15,662 nt of DNA. It comes from an uncultured bacterium (GTDB lineage: Bacteria; Bacteroidota; Bacteroidia; Bacteroidales; JACABE01). The translations under genes and the position numbers were made by a program. The stretch covers positions 1 to 15,662 of the forward strand of contig CAIWDQ010000145.1 of NCBI GenBank assembly GCA_903911455.1. The letters run 5' to 3'. The notes beneath the pieces are model-generated. The model was not told where the DNA came from, ran no database searches, and saw only the letters and a list, made by a program, of their open reading frames with translations. The first letter of the stretch is position 1; every line of letters begins with the position of its first letter. Positions 1 through 7,901 of this stretch are shown piece after piece.

Positions 1-216
1 GTCATTACATTATTTAATTAAGTTTGTTGTTATAAACTTCCCTTTTTTTGTTTTTGAAGCAGTATGTAATACGTCTAATTCATTAAGCAATCAAATTTTT
101 AGAATGTAAAACTGATACTAAAAAGTATTTAATTTTAATCTCTTTACATTTATATAATTTCAAAAGTATTGATATTATTATTATATCGTCATTATTTTAA
201 TTAATCTTTTAAATAT

Positions 217-242
217 GTTATTGTTTTCACGCGAACAATAAT
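217..242. repeat. Interrupted palindrome in cytochrome operon leader
   Basis: TTATTGTT (218-225) and AACAATAA (234-241) form a perfect 8-bp inverted repeat around an 8-nt centre containing CACGCG, the only GC-rich island in this leader. An outer inverted pair, GTCATTATT (188-196) and AATAATGAC (237-245), overlaps it, so alternative pairings are possible. There is no T-run, so it does not look like an intrinsic terminator. It could be an operator. Confidence 0.35.
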
Positions 243-380
243 GACATATATCAATTTTAGATTGATTCTTACTTGTTGTTGTGATATTATTGATTTGATA
301 ATAAGATTATTGAAGTATTCAAAATAGCTGCTTATATCCTTATACAAGTACTATGATACTTATTATGTCATTTTTTTGTA

Positions 381-388
381 TAATTTTG
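381..388 (+). promoter_or_regulatory. Candidate -7 promoter element for cytochrome operon
   Basis: TAATTTTG matches the Bacteroidota -7 consensus TAnnTTTG. No clear TTG/TTTG -33 element lies about 20 bp upstream, so this rests on one half of the promoter. It would give a leader of roughly 95 nt before the start codon at 490. Confidence 0.3.
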
Positions 389-489
389 TAAAGTCAAGCT
401 AAAGAAATAAGTTTTGTGGAAATGTATGAAAATTAAATAGAACTTTTTAAAAGCTTTAATCAATTTATGTTTAACTTAAAAAAAATACA

Positions 490-882
490 ATGAAAATTAA
501 AATTTTATTTTTTATTTTTTCAATCTTTTTTATAGTGGAAAGCTGTACAAAAGATTCTATTGAGGTGATAATTACACCACCTTTGCCAGTTAATACTTCT
601 GTTAAATTCTCAACGGATGTATATCCAATCTTTGCTAATCATGGCTGTACTGCGTGCCATAATCCATCAGGTTCTGCAGGTAGCTATGTGATTTTATCTG
701 GAAATGCTTCTGTTGTAAGAGGTAATTTATTAAGTTCAGGTGCAGTTGTTGCTAACAATCCTACAGGAAGTAAATTATATACTAAATTTGCTAATGGAAC
801 TGCTCATAATGGTTTAACATTAAGCACAAACGAACAAAACAACATTAAAAGTTGGATTAACTTAGGTGCATTAGATAATTAA
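490..882 (+). CDS. Monoheme c-type cytochrome lipoprotein
   Basis: This 130-residue protein has a short hydrophobic signal (residues 3-17) ending in V-E-S-C, a plausible relaxed lipobox with lipidated Cys19. It then has a proline-rich linker and one heme motif, CTACH, at 53-57, preceded by FSTDVYPIF as in planctomycete-type/PSD1-like cytochrome c domains. The C-terminus (LSTNEQNNIKSWINLGA) is the usual last helix of that fold. There is no methionine after Met1. The position where the family normally has an MP ligand reads T-A-H106-N-G, so the iron may be bis-His. It is the first gene of an operon and lies 37 bp before the barrel gene. As a lipoprotein it is likely outer-membrane attached and able to pass electrons at the envelope. 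The family call is firm. The electron partner is inferred. Confidence 0.85.
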   Translation: MKIKILFFIFSIFFIVESCTKDSIEVIITPPLPVNTSVKFSTDVYPIFANHGCTACHNPSGSAGSYVILSGNASVVRGNLLSSGAVVANNPTGSKLYTKFANGTAHNGLTLSTNEQNNIKSWINLGALDN

Positions 883-919
883 TCTGAGTAATTATTTTTA
901 AATTTAAAAAATAAATAAA

Positions 920-1867
920 ATGACAACAATTAAAAATAGATTATATAATATGCAATTAAATAGTGTATTAGCATTAGTATCTTTTGTTCTTATTACTACA
1001 AGTTTTTCTTTTGGACAAGATGCAAATAAGGCAGTAACTGGTGTTTTTAACAGTGGAGTTTTTTTAGAAAATCAGACAACAGTAATGGTTCCAAAAAAGA
1101 CATTCGAATTTGTTATCAATCATAGATTTGGTAAATTAAGTGATGGTAAATATAGTGATGATATAAGCAGTATGTATGGTTTATATTCTCCATCAAACAT
1201 TCGTTTAGGATTTAATTATGGCATTACTGATAAATTTCAAATTGGTTTTGGTGCAACAAAAAACAATCTTCAAGAAGATTTAAACTACAAGTATAGTATT
1301 GTTGAACAAACAACAAATAATAAAATACCTGTTTCTGTAGTGTTTTTTGGTGCAACATATTTAGATGCAAGATTAAAATCATCTTCTGTTTTCAGTTATC
1401 CAAATTATAAATATGTTCATCGTTTATCTTATTTTAATGAGATTCTGATATCTAGAAAATTCAATGATATGTTTAGTTTGCAAGCTGCAGCAACTTATAC
1501 TCATCTTAACTTAGTTGATCAGGCTACTGTTCCATTTGGTAATACTCAAGTTGTTGAAAGATTAAGAAGAAGCGATCAATTTGGTATGTCTGCTTTAGCA
1601 AAAATTAATCTTACACAAACAATTGCTTTCATATGCGAGTATGACAACAATTTTTCTAAGCTTTATATGCAACCTACTGCTACTTATCCTGAAGCAAGAC
1701 CAAATTTTTCTTTTGGATTTGAAAATGCTACTGCTGCACATTCATTCCAGGTATTTGTAACTACAGCTTCAAATATTACCTATCAGACAAATATGGTTTA
1801 TAACACAAATCCTTTTTCTACAAAGGGCTTGGGTATTGGATTTAATATAACAAGAGTATTCTATTAA
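920..1867 (+). CDS. DUF5777-family outer-membrane beta-barrel protein
   Basis: A 315-residue exported protein. A signal peptide covers about residues 12-32 (cleavage near SFG|QD). The mature part is rich in alternating aromatic/polar strands and ends in the aromatic residue Tyr315 (ITRVFY), typical of outer-membrane barrels. The NHRFG segment at 67-71 followed by a YGITDKFQIGFG stretch is what I recognise as DUF5777. An in-frame ATG at 950 (Met11) is a possible alternative start that shortens the n-region; I kept 920 because it follows the same A-rich leader as the neighbours. No heme motif is present. It sits between two monoheme cytochrome genes (37 bp after one, 50 bp before the other) and is almost certainly co-transcribed. 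Its function is not established. A porin or scaffold for the cytochromes is an inference from position. Confidence 0.8.
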   Translation: MTTIKNRLYNMQLNSVLALVSFVLITTSFSFGQDANKAVTGVFNSGVFLENQTTVMVPKKTFEFVINHRFGKLSDGKYSDDISSMYGLYSPSNIRLGFNYGITDKFQIGFGATKNNLQEDLNYKYSIVEQTTNNKIPVSVVFFGATYLDARLKSSSVFSYPNYKYVHRLSYFNEILISRKFNDMFSLQAAATYTHLNLVDQATVPFGNTQVVERLRRSDQFGMSALAKINLTQTIAFICEYDNNFSKLYMQPTATYPEARPNFSFGFENATAAHSFQVFVTTASNITYQTNMVYNTNPFSTKGLGIGFNITRVFY

Positions 1868-1917
1868 TAGAAATTTTCCACTAACAATTAAATTAAATAA
1901 ATTAAATTAAATTAAAA

Positions 1918-2304
1918 ATGACAAAATCAAAATTCAACAAGATTGCAACATCTATTTCTGTGTTTGCATTAGTATTATGTTTAGTATCATTTGTTAGCTT
2001 CCAAAAAGCTTGGACAGTTTCAGCAGCAGATTCAGGGATTAAAAATCCTGTAAAAGCAGATGCAGCTTCTGTAGCAGCTGGTAAAGCTTTATATACTAAA
2101 TCATGCAAAATGTGTCATGGTGAAAAAGGTGATAGCAAAGCTGCTGCACCATCTAATTTTACTTCTAAAGAATTTAAAGCTCAAACTGACGGCGCTATTT
2201 ATACTAAAATAAATAATGGTTTTGGTAAAATGCCAGCTTATAAAGCTAAAATTAAAGAAGATAAAGAAAGATGGAATTTAGTTAACTATTTACGTACACT
2301 GTAA
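1918..2304 (+). CDS. Small class-I-like monoheme cytochrome c
   Basis: A 128-residue cytochrome. An N-terminal hydrophobic segment (about 11-28) serves as a signal peptide or uncleaved anchor. The mature domain starts near AAGKALYTKS and has the heme motif CKMCHG at 63-68, a distal Met105 in GKMPAY, and a C-terminal helix (KERWNLVNYLRTL) that matches the class I cytochrome c fold. It is the likely soluble or tethered periplasmic electron shuttle. It is the third gene of the operon that starts with the cytochrome lipoprotein and lies 130 bp upstream of the 19-heme fusion gene, from which a strong terminator separates it. The protein family is clear. Shuttling between the multiheme proteins and the outer membrane is inferred. 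Confidence 0.92.
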   Translation: MTKSKFNKIATSISVFALVLCLVSFVSFQKAWTVSAADSGIKNPVKADAASVAAGKALYTKSCKMCHGEKGDSKAAAPSNFTSKEFKAQTDGAIYTKINNGFGKMPAYKAKIKEDKERWNLVNYLRTL

Positions 2305-2341
2305 GTTAAACTAAATTATTTTAAGGGCTAAAGTCCAAAAG

Positions 2342-2388
2342 AAATTGGTAAACCAGTAAGAATATTTATCGGTTTACCAATTTTTATT
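2342..2388 (+). terminator. Intrinsic terminator after small cytochrome operon
   Basis: A perfect 13-bp inverted repeat, AAATTGGTAAACC (2342-2354) and GGTTTACCAATTT (2371-2383), has a 16-nt loop and runs straight into a T-rich tail. It ends the 490-2304 operon and implies that the large fusion gene is transcribed separately or only by readthrough. Confidence 0.85.
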
Positions 2389-2434
2389 TAAATTTGATAT
2401 TATTCAAAAATTATCTAAACTAAAAAAACCAATC

Positions 2435-5224
2435 ATGTATAACTTTTTTAAGAAATCTATATTACTTATTATTATAGCTTTTCTTTTTAATATTAATAGT
2501 TTATACCCCCAAAACACCAATGAAGATTGTTTAGCATGTCATAGTGATAAATCCTTAAACGTTGCCAGAAAAGGAAAAAATGTTTCTTTATTTGTAGATA
2601 AAAATACATTAGCAAATTCAGTTCATAAGAATGTTAAATGTGGTTCGTGCCATAAAGATGCTGATGTTAAAGATTTTCCTCATCCCGAGAATTTAAAAGA
2701 AGTTAATTGTGGAAGCTGTCACAAGAATGCAGAATACCAGTTTGGAATGAGTATTCACGGACAAGCTGCTAAATTTAATGCTCCTTATGCTCCTGATTGT
2801 AAAGAGTGTCATGGCAAACATAATGTAATGTCCAGTAGTTTGCCCAATTCACCTACCTATAAAACAAATATTCCTATTTTATGTGGCAGATGCCATAGAG
2901 AAGGAGCACCGGTTGCAAGATTATATAATATAGACAGACGAAATATTTTAGCCAATTACAGTGAAAGTATTCATGGTAAAGGTTTATTTGAAAGAGGTTT
3001 AATAGTTTCAGCCACATGTAACGACTGTCATAGCAACCATCTTATATTACCTCATACTAATCCTCAGGCATCAACTTCAAGTTCAAAAATTGCAACTACT
3101 TGTATGAAATGTCATGCAAATATTGAGCAGGTACACAAGAAAGTTATAAAAAGAGAACTATGGGAGAAAAAAACAGGTATAGTTCCAGCTTGTAATGATT
3201 GTCATTCATCACATGTAATTAAAGCTCAAAAAACAGAAACTGTTATATCAAATCAGGTATGTTTAAAATGCCATGAAACTGATAATACATTTAAAACTGT
3301 TAATAATAAGAAAGTATCTTTAAAAATACATAAGGAAGATTTCTTAGTTTCAGCTCATAAAAACTTTGCTTGTAATAAATGTCACTCTGATGTAACTGTT
3401 GGTAACAAAAATACAAGACCTTGCGAAACTGTTAAAAAAGTTGACTGCTCTAATTGTCATAAAGCAGCTTCTGACCTTTATATGAATAGTGGTCACGGGC
3501 AAGCTTATTTTAGTAAGAAACCTAATGCTCCATATTGTACAGATTGTCATGGTACACATAAAATAAAGAGCAGGTATGATGAATCATCTGTTACCAGCCG
3601 TGCTAATATTCCTCAACTTTGTGGTAAATGTCATACTAAAAATGGTAAAGCTACTATAAATACTCATCTTAAAGAAATAGATGCATTTAGTGATTATTCT
3701 TCAAGTGTACATGGTAAGGGCTTAATGGAAAAAGGTTTACTTGCCAGTGCTATTTGTACAGATTGTCATACTTCTCATAATATATTAAAAGAATCTGATA
3801 CTAACTCAACAGTAAATCCTCTTCATGTTCCTGCTACTTGTGGTAAATGTCATAAGAGTATTTATAATGATTATTTAAGTAGTGATCACTCATTATTAAA
3901 TAATACTAAGGATAAGAAGTTCCCAACTTGTGCTAATTGTCATACAGCACATACTGTTACAGCCATTGATAAAGATAAATTCTTAACTGAAATTACGCTT
4001 CAATGTGGTACTTGTCATAAAAAGTTATCTGAAACCTATATGGAAACATATCATGGTAAAGCTTATACACTTGGTGATTTAAGAGCTGCCAGATGTTCTG
4101 ATTGTCATGGTGCACATCGTATTCTTAATTTAAAGAATATTGAATGTACTGTTGGACAAAAGAATATTGTTAAAACTTGTAAGAAATGCCATAAGAATGC
4201 TAATGTAGAGTTTACCGGATATTTAACTCATGCTACACATAATGCAAACAAAGTTCTTTACTGGACTTTCTGGGGAATGACTACTTTATTATTAAGTGTA
4301 TTCGGATTCTTTGGAATACATACATTATTGTGGATTCCTCGTTCAATTATTGAATTAAGGAAAAAGAAACGTCATCATAAAGAAGTAGTAGGGGAGGCCC
4401 GTTACTTCCGCCGATTTACAAAGAGCCAAAGAATAACTCATATCTTTGTTATTATGAGTTTTATTTTACTTGCTATTACCGGTATGATGCTTAAGTTTGC
4501 ACACATGGTATGGGCTAACAACTTAGCTAAGATTGTTGGTGGTGTTCACAATGCAGGTAACATTCATCGTTTTGCTGCAGTAATTACATTTGGTTACTTC
4601 TTCTTCCATGTTTTCTCTTTATTAAAATTAAAGAAAGAAAAGAACTTAAGTTTGATGTCATTTGTATTTGGTCCAAATTCACTAATGTTCAACAAACAGG
4701 ATGTTAAAGATTTTATTGCTACTGTTAAATGGTTTGTTGGTTTAGGTCAACGTCCTAAATATGGCAGATGGACTTATTGGGAAAAGTTTGATTATATGGC
4801 AGTATTCTGGGGAGTAGCAGTAATTGGTTTCTCAGGTTTGATCTTATGGTTCCCTGAAACATTTACCAGAATATTCCCGGGTTGGATCATCAATGTATCT
4901 CAAATCATACATAGTGACGAAGCCTTATTAGCTGTTGTATTTATCTTTACAATACATTTCTTTAATACTCATCTTCGTCCTGAAGCTTTCCCAATGGATA
5001 CTGTTATCTTTACAGGACATGTGGAAGCTGAAGAATATAAAATTGACAGACCTAAAGAATGGGAAGAGTTAGAGAAATCAGGTATGCTTGAAGATAGGAT
5101 CGTGAAGAAAGAGTTCACATCTTCGTGGATGAAGATTGTTAAATTCTTTGGCTTTGTTTTCCTATTTACAGGTATAATCTTAGTTATACTTATTATATAT
5201 TCATTGATAGCAGGCAAATACTAA
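2435..5224 (+). CDS. 19-heme c / b-type cytochrome fusion (CbcL-like)
   Basis: A 929-residue inner-membrane protein. A signal peptide (1-26) precedes a periplasmic domain with 19 CxxCH motifs, the first at 32-36 and the last at 582-586. Many occur as S-I/V-HG...CxxCHxxH...CxxCH pairs, the 'doubled CXXCH' pattern, with spare His residues for bis-His ligation. Hemes 1-8 and 9-16 are a tandem duplication (offset 244-246 residues). The C-terminus has about six membrane segments (near 607-634, 667-686, 711-731, 787-806, 822-845, 899-924) with His669, 711, 725, 826 and 841 as b-heme ligand candidates and the KYGRWTYWEKFDY stretch typical of FdnI/HydC-type cytochrome b. Geobacter CbcL has this architecture with nine c-hemes and oxidises menaquinol for Fe(III) respiration. 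A quinone-linked role here is by analogy. It sits between two terminators and has a sister gene immediately downstream. Confidence 0.9.
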   Translation: MYNFFKKSILLIIIAFLFNINSLYPQNTNEDCLACHSDKSLNVARKGKNVSLFVDKNTLANSVHKNVKCGSCHKDADVKDFPHPENLKEVNCGSCHKNAEYQFGMSIHGQAAKFNAPYAPDCKECHGKHNVMSSSLPNSPTYKTNIPILCGRCHREGAPVARLYNIDRRNILANYSESIHGKGLFERGLIVSATCNDCHSNHLILPHTNPQASTSSSKIATTCMKCHANIEQVHKKVIKRELWEKKTGIVPACNDCHSSHVIKAQKTETVISNQVCLKCHETDNTFKTVNNKKVSLKIHKEDFLVSAHKNFACNKCHSDVTVGNKNTRPCETVKKVDCSNCHKAASDLYMNSGHGQAYFSKKPNAPYCTDCHGTHKIKSRYDESSVTSRANIPQLCGKCHTKNGKATINTHLKEIDAFSDYSSSVHGKGLMEKGLLASAICTDCHTSHNILKESDTNSTVNPLHVPATCGKCHKSIYNDYLSSDHSLLNNTKDKKFPTCANCHTAHTVTAIDKDKFLTEITLQCGTCHKKLSETYMETYHGKAYTLGDLRAARCSDCHGAHRILNLKNIECTVGQKNIVKTCKKCHKNANVEFTGYLTHATHNANKVLYWTFWGMTTLLLSVFGFFGIHTLLWIPRSIIELRKKKRHHKEVVGEARYFRRFTKSQRITHIFVIMSFILLAITGMMLKFAHMVWANNLAKIVGGVHNAGNIHRFAAVITFGYFFFHVFSLLKLKKEKNLSLMSFVFGPNSLMFNKQDVKDFIATVKWFVGLGQRPKYGRWTYWEKFDYMAVFWGVAVIGFSGLILWFPETFTRIFPGWIINVSQIIHSDEALLAVVFIFTIHFFNTHLRPEAFPMDTVIFTGHVEAEEYKIDRPKEWEELEKSGMLEDRIVKKEFTSSWMKIVKFFGFVFLFTGIILVILIIYSLIAGKY

Positions 5225-5265
5225 ATAAACAATTTATCTAATTAATAAAATGTTGTACTAATACT

Positions 5266-5315
5266 AAAAGCGATAACACAATAGCTTTAAGGCAATGTGT
5301 TGTCGCTTTTATTTT
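5266..5315 (+). terminator. Intrinsic terminator between the two multiheme genes
   Basis: AAAAGCGATAACACA (5266-5280) pairs with TGTGTTGTCGCTTTT (5296-5310) over 15 bp with one T-G wobble. The loop is 15 nt and a T-rich stretch follows. The position 41 bp after the stop codon fits a terminator or attenuator that lowers expression of the second multiheme gene, for which no separate promoter is evident in the remaining few dozen bases. Confidence 0.8.
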
Positions 5316-5346
5316 CTAACAAAAACAATCATAAAAAAATTCCAAC

Positions 5347-7740
5347 ATGAAGAAAGTATTATTATTTTTCATCACTTTCGTTTTACTCAATCTTATTTGT
5401 AGCTTCAATACAAATGCTCAGGAAATAAACTGCCTGGATTGTCATGAGAACTTTATTTCTAAAACTGTTCATGATAATGTTGTTAAGTGTGGCGATTGTC
5501 ATGATGATGTTGTTAAAGAAGAACACACTAAAGGTTCTATCAAAAAAGTAGAGTGTAAGAAATGTCACTTATCTATGGATGTGCAAATGAGGAATGATGT
5601 GCATCGCAAACTAAAACATCTTACTGAAGACAAAGCTCCTAATTGTAAATCGTGTCATGGGACACATAAAATTGAGGCTCCTTCGCAAGTTAAAAATGTA
5701 GAAAAGAATTATTGTGGCAAATGTCACAAACCGGGTATTAAGGTGGTGCCTTATCATACCAAAACTAATATGGCTGATAATTGTGCCAAGTGTCATAATA
5801 AGAAAGATCACAGGATGGAATTATCCAAATCTGTACATAAAAATCTTTCGTGTGCCAATTGCCATAGTTATGTTGTAAATAATATGGATAATCATCAGAA
5901 ATCTCCTAAAGAAGGTGTTACTGCTGATTGTTATTTATGCCATAGTGCTATTGCCAAAGAGCATAAAGAGAGTATTCATGGATTATCTTTAACTGAGGGT
6001 ATTAACGAAGCTGCTCAATGCTGGAGTTGCCATGGTTCGCATAATATTGATTATGTAAAGAGTGCTAACTCTAAAGTATTCCCTAAGAATCTGGTAGCTA
6101 CTTGTGGTAAATGTCATGATGATACCGTTCTTACCAAGAAATATTCAATGTCAACCAATCAACCAGGCAAAATGTATTCTAAAAGTGTACATGGCAAGCT
6201 TGTTATGGATGGCAGTAAGAATGCTGCAACCTGTATTACATGTCATGGTAAGCATGATATAAAGAATATGGTACAGTTTGGGTCTAAAATTGCAGGAATT
6301 AATCTTCCTAATACCTGTGAACAATGTCATAAGGCTATTACTGATGATTATAAGAAGTCAATACATTATATGGGAGTTAAAAAAGGTATTCGTTCTGCTC
6401 CTTCGTGCAACGATTGCCATAGCGAACATAGTATAGGTTCTATTAATTCGGGTAATAAAAGAGATCAAATCAAGAAGATACAGGACAATGCCTGTCTTGC
6501 ATGTCATCAGAATCTTATGATTTCTCAGCGTTATGGTATGGAGAATATGAATGCTAAGAGTTATCAGGACAGTTATCACGGGCTGGCTTCTTCGCATGGC
6601 GACAAGAAAGCTGCTATGTGTGTTGATTGCCACTCGGTACATAAGATTTTACCTAAAGAGCATCCTGAATCATCTATTAATAAAAACAATATACTAGCTA
6701 CCTGTAAGAAGTGTCATCCTGAGGCTACCGAAACCTTTGCCAATAGTTATACACATACTACTCAGGTTAATTCGGCTGCTAAGATTGAGAATATCGTTAA
6801 AAATGTTTATATTTGGCTTATCGTTGTAGTGGTAGGTTGGATGTTCTTGCACAATCTTCTTATTTTTATTCACGAAATGAGGATAAGATATAAGAAATCT
6901 CAGAACCAGATACGTATCCCTCGTTTTACTAACAATGAGCTTATACAGCACACTATTCTTTTAACCTCATTTATAATATTAGCGCTTACAGGTTTTCAGC
7001 TTAAGTTCCCTGATACTTTGTATGGTAAGTTGATGTATCATTTTGGTTTCAACGAAGTAATCCGTCAGTGGGTGCATAGGATATCTGCTTCGGTTATGAT
7101 TATTTTATCTGTTTATCATGCAGTATATTTAGTTGCTACCACCAGAGGTCGTGATGTACTTAGAGGTTTGTTCCCTAAGTTCAGTGATATTATTCAGATG
7201 AAAGATACTATTTTGTATTATTCTCATCTTAGCAAGAAACATCCTGAGTTTGATGATTATAATTATATGGAGAAACTAGAGTACTGGGCATTGATATGGG
7301 GTACACTTGTGATGGGTCTTACGGGCTTTGTGCTTTGGTTCCCGACTATTGTGGGCAACTGGGCTCCTGTGTGGTTTATTAAAGTTAGCGAGATGATCCA
7401 TTTTTATGAAGCTATCCTTGCCACCCTTGCTATTATCATCTGGCATTGGTTCTTTGTGATCTTCCATCCTGCCGAATATCCTTTAAACTTTGTAAGTATT
7501 AATGGTAAGATGAGTGTGTTGCATTATAAGGGCGAACACAGATTAAGGTTTAAAATGGTGATAGTTGAATACCTAAGATATAAGAATGGTGACCTTAAGA
7601 AGTTGAGTAGTTTCTCTAAGCTATTTATTAATACTATAGAAAAGCATGACATTAATATGGACGACTTTATTAAAGGCCAGCTTGATGAGGATAAAGACCT
7701 TAAAGACTATGTAGAAGCTCAACTAAGAAATAAGAGCTAA
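5347..7740 (+). CDS. 16-heme c / b-type cytochrome fusion (CbcL-like)
   Basis: A 797-residue sister of the preceding fusion protein. The signal peptide is cleaved near NTNA|Q (residue 24). Sixteen CxxCH motifs follow, the first at 29-33 and the last at 453-457. Hemes 1-5 and 6-10 share an order of motifs, and hemes 11-16 form three successive S-x-H...CxxCHxxH...CxxCH pairs. The membrane part has segments near 487-509, 535-553, 574-597, 646-665 and 685-707. His535, 577, 591, 685 and 700 align one for one with the five conserved His of the 19-heme protein, as does NYMEKLEYWALIWG. An 80-residue charged tail after the last segment is unlike the sister, which ends in an extra membrane helix. It probably exchanges electrons between the quinone pool and periplasmic acceptors. 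Whether it works with the sister or at a different redox potential cannot be told. Confidence 0.9.
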   Translation: MKKVLLFFITFVLLNLICSFNTNAQEINCLDCHENFISKTVHDNVVKCGDCHDDVVKEEHTKGSIKKVECKKCHLSMDVQMRNDVHRKLKHLTEDKAPNCKSCHGTHKIEAPSQVKNVEKNYCGKCHKPGIKVVPYHTKTNMADNCAKCHNKKDHRMELSKSVHKNLSCANCHSYVVNNMDNHQKSPKEGVTADCYLCHSAIAKEHKESIHGLSLTEGINEAAQCWSCHGSHNIDYVKSANSKVFPKNLVATCGKCHDDTVLTKKYSMSTNQPGKMYSKSVHGKLVMDGSKNAATCITCHGKHDIKNMVQFGSKIAGINLPNTCEQCHKAITDDYKKSIHYMGVKKGIRSAPSCNDCHSEHSIGSINSGNKRDQIKKIQDNACLACHQNLMISQRYGMENMNAKSYQDSYHGLASSHGDKKAAMCVDCHSVHKILPKEHPESSINKNNILATCKKCHPEATETFANSYTHTTQVNSAAKIENIVKNVYIWLIVVVVGWMFLHNLLIFIHEMRIRYKKSQNQIRIPRFTNNELIQHTILLTSFIILALTGFQLKFPDTLYGKLMYHFGFNEVIRQWVHRISASVMIILSVYHAVYLVATTRGRDVLRGLFPKFSDIIQMKDTILYYSHLSKKHPEFDDYNYMEKLEYWALIWGTLVMGLTGFVLWFPTIVGNWAPVWFIKVSEMIHFYEAILATLAIIIWHWFFVIFHPAEYPLNFVSINGKMSVLHYKGEHRLRFKMVIVEYLRYKNGDLKKLSSFSKLFINTIEKHDINMDDFIKGQLDEDKDLKDYVEAQLRNKS

Positions 7741-7790
7741 ATTTAAACTTCTTGCTATAATATAAAGTAAGTTTATTCTAATAGATTTCT

Positions 7791-7821
7791 AAAGGCTTGC
7801 ATATTTAATGCAAGCCTTTTC
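7791..7821 (+). terminator. Intrinsic terminator after 16-heme gene
   Basis: AAAGGCTTGCAT (7791-7802) pairs perfectly with ATGCAAGCCTTT (7808-7819) around a 5-nt loop and is followed by TTC. It lies 50 bp past the stop codon and closes the electron-transfer locus. Confidence 0.85.
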
Positions 7822-7901
7822 TATTGATACTTTTATAGACTTTGAGTTTTGATAATTATATAGAAATATTTACCCAATTTATCTTTAAACTTTTAAAACA
7901 A

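Larger units (their letters stand above)
1..489. other. AT-rich non-coding leader
   Basis: No convincing gene on either strand. The stretch is very AT-rich with many stops in all frames. The only structures I can point to are an interrupted palindrome at 217-242 and a lone -7-like element at 381-388, listed separately. It is probably the long regulatory leader of the cytochrome operon that begins at 490, possibly with the downstream end of a gene outside the window. Confidence 0.6.

Noticed and set aside
3350..7467. Several antisense open frames of 60-95 codons within the multiheme genes
   Set aside because: They mirror the biased codons of CxxCH-rich and membrane regions, lack family features and lie opposite well-supported genes.
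7842..7901. TTG-initiated extension of the VOC protein
   Set aside because: The extra 20 residues are not part of the VOC fold, and ATG 7902 gives the normal family start.
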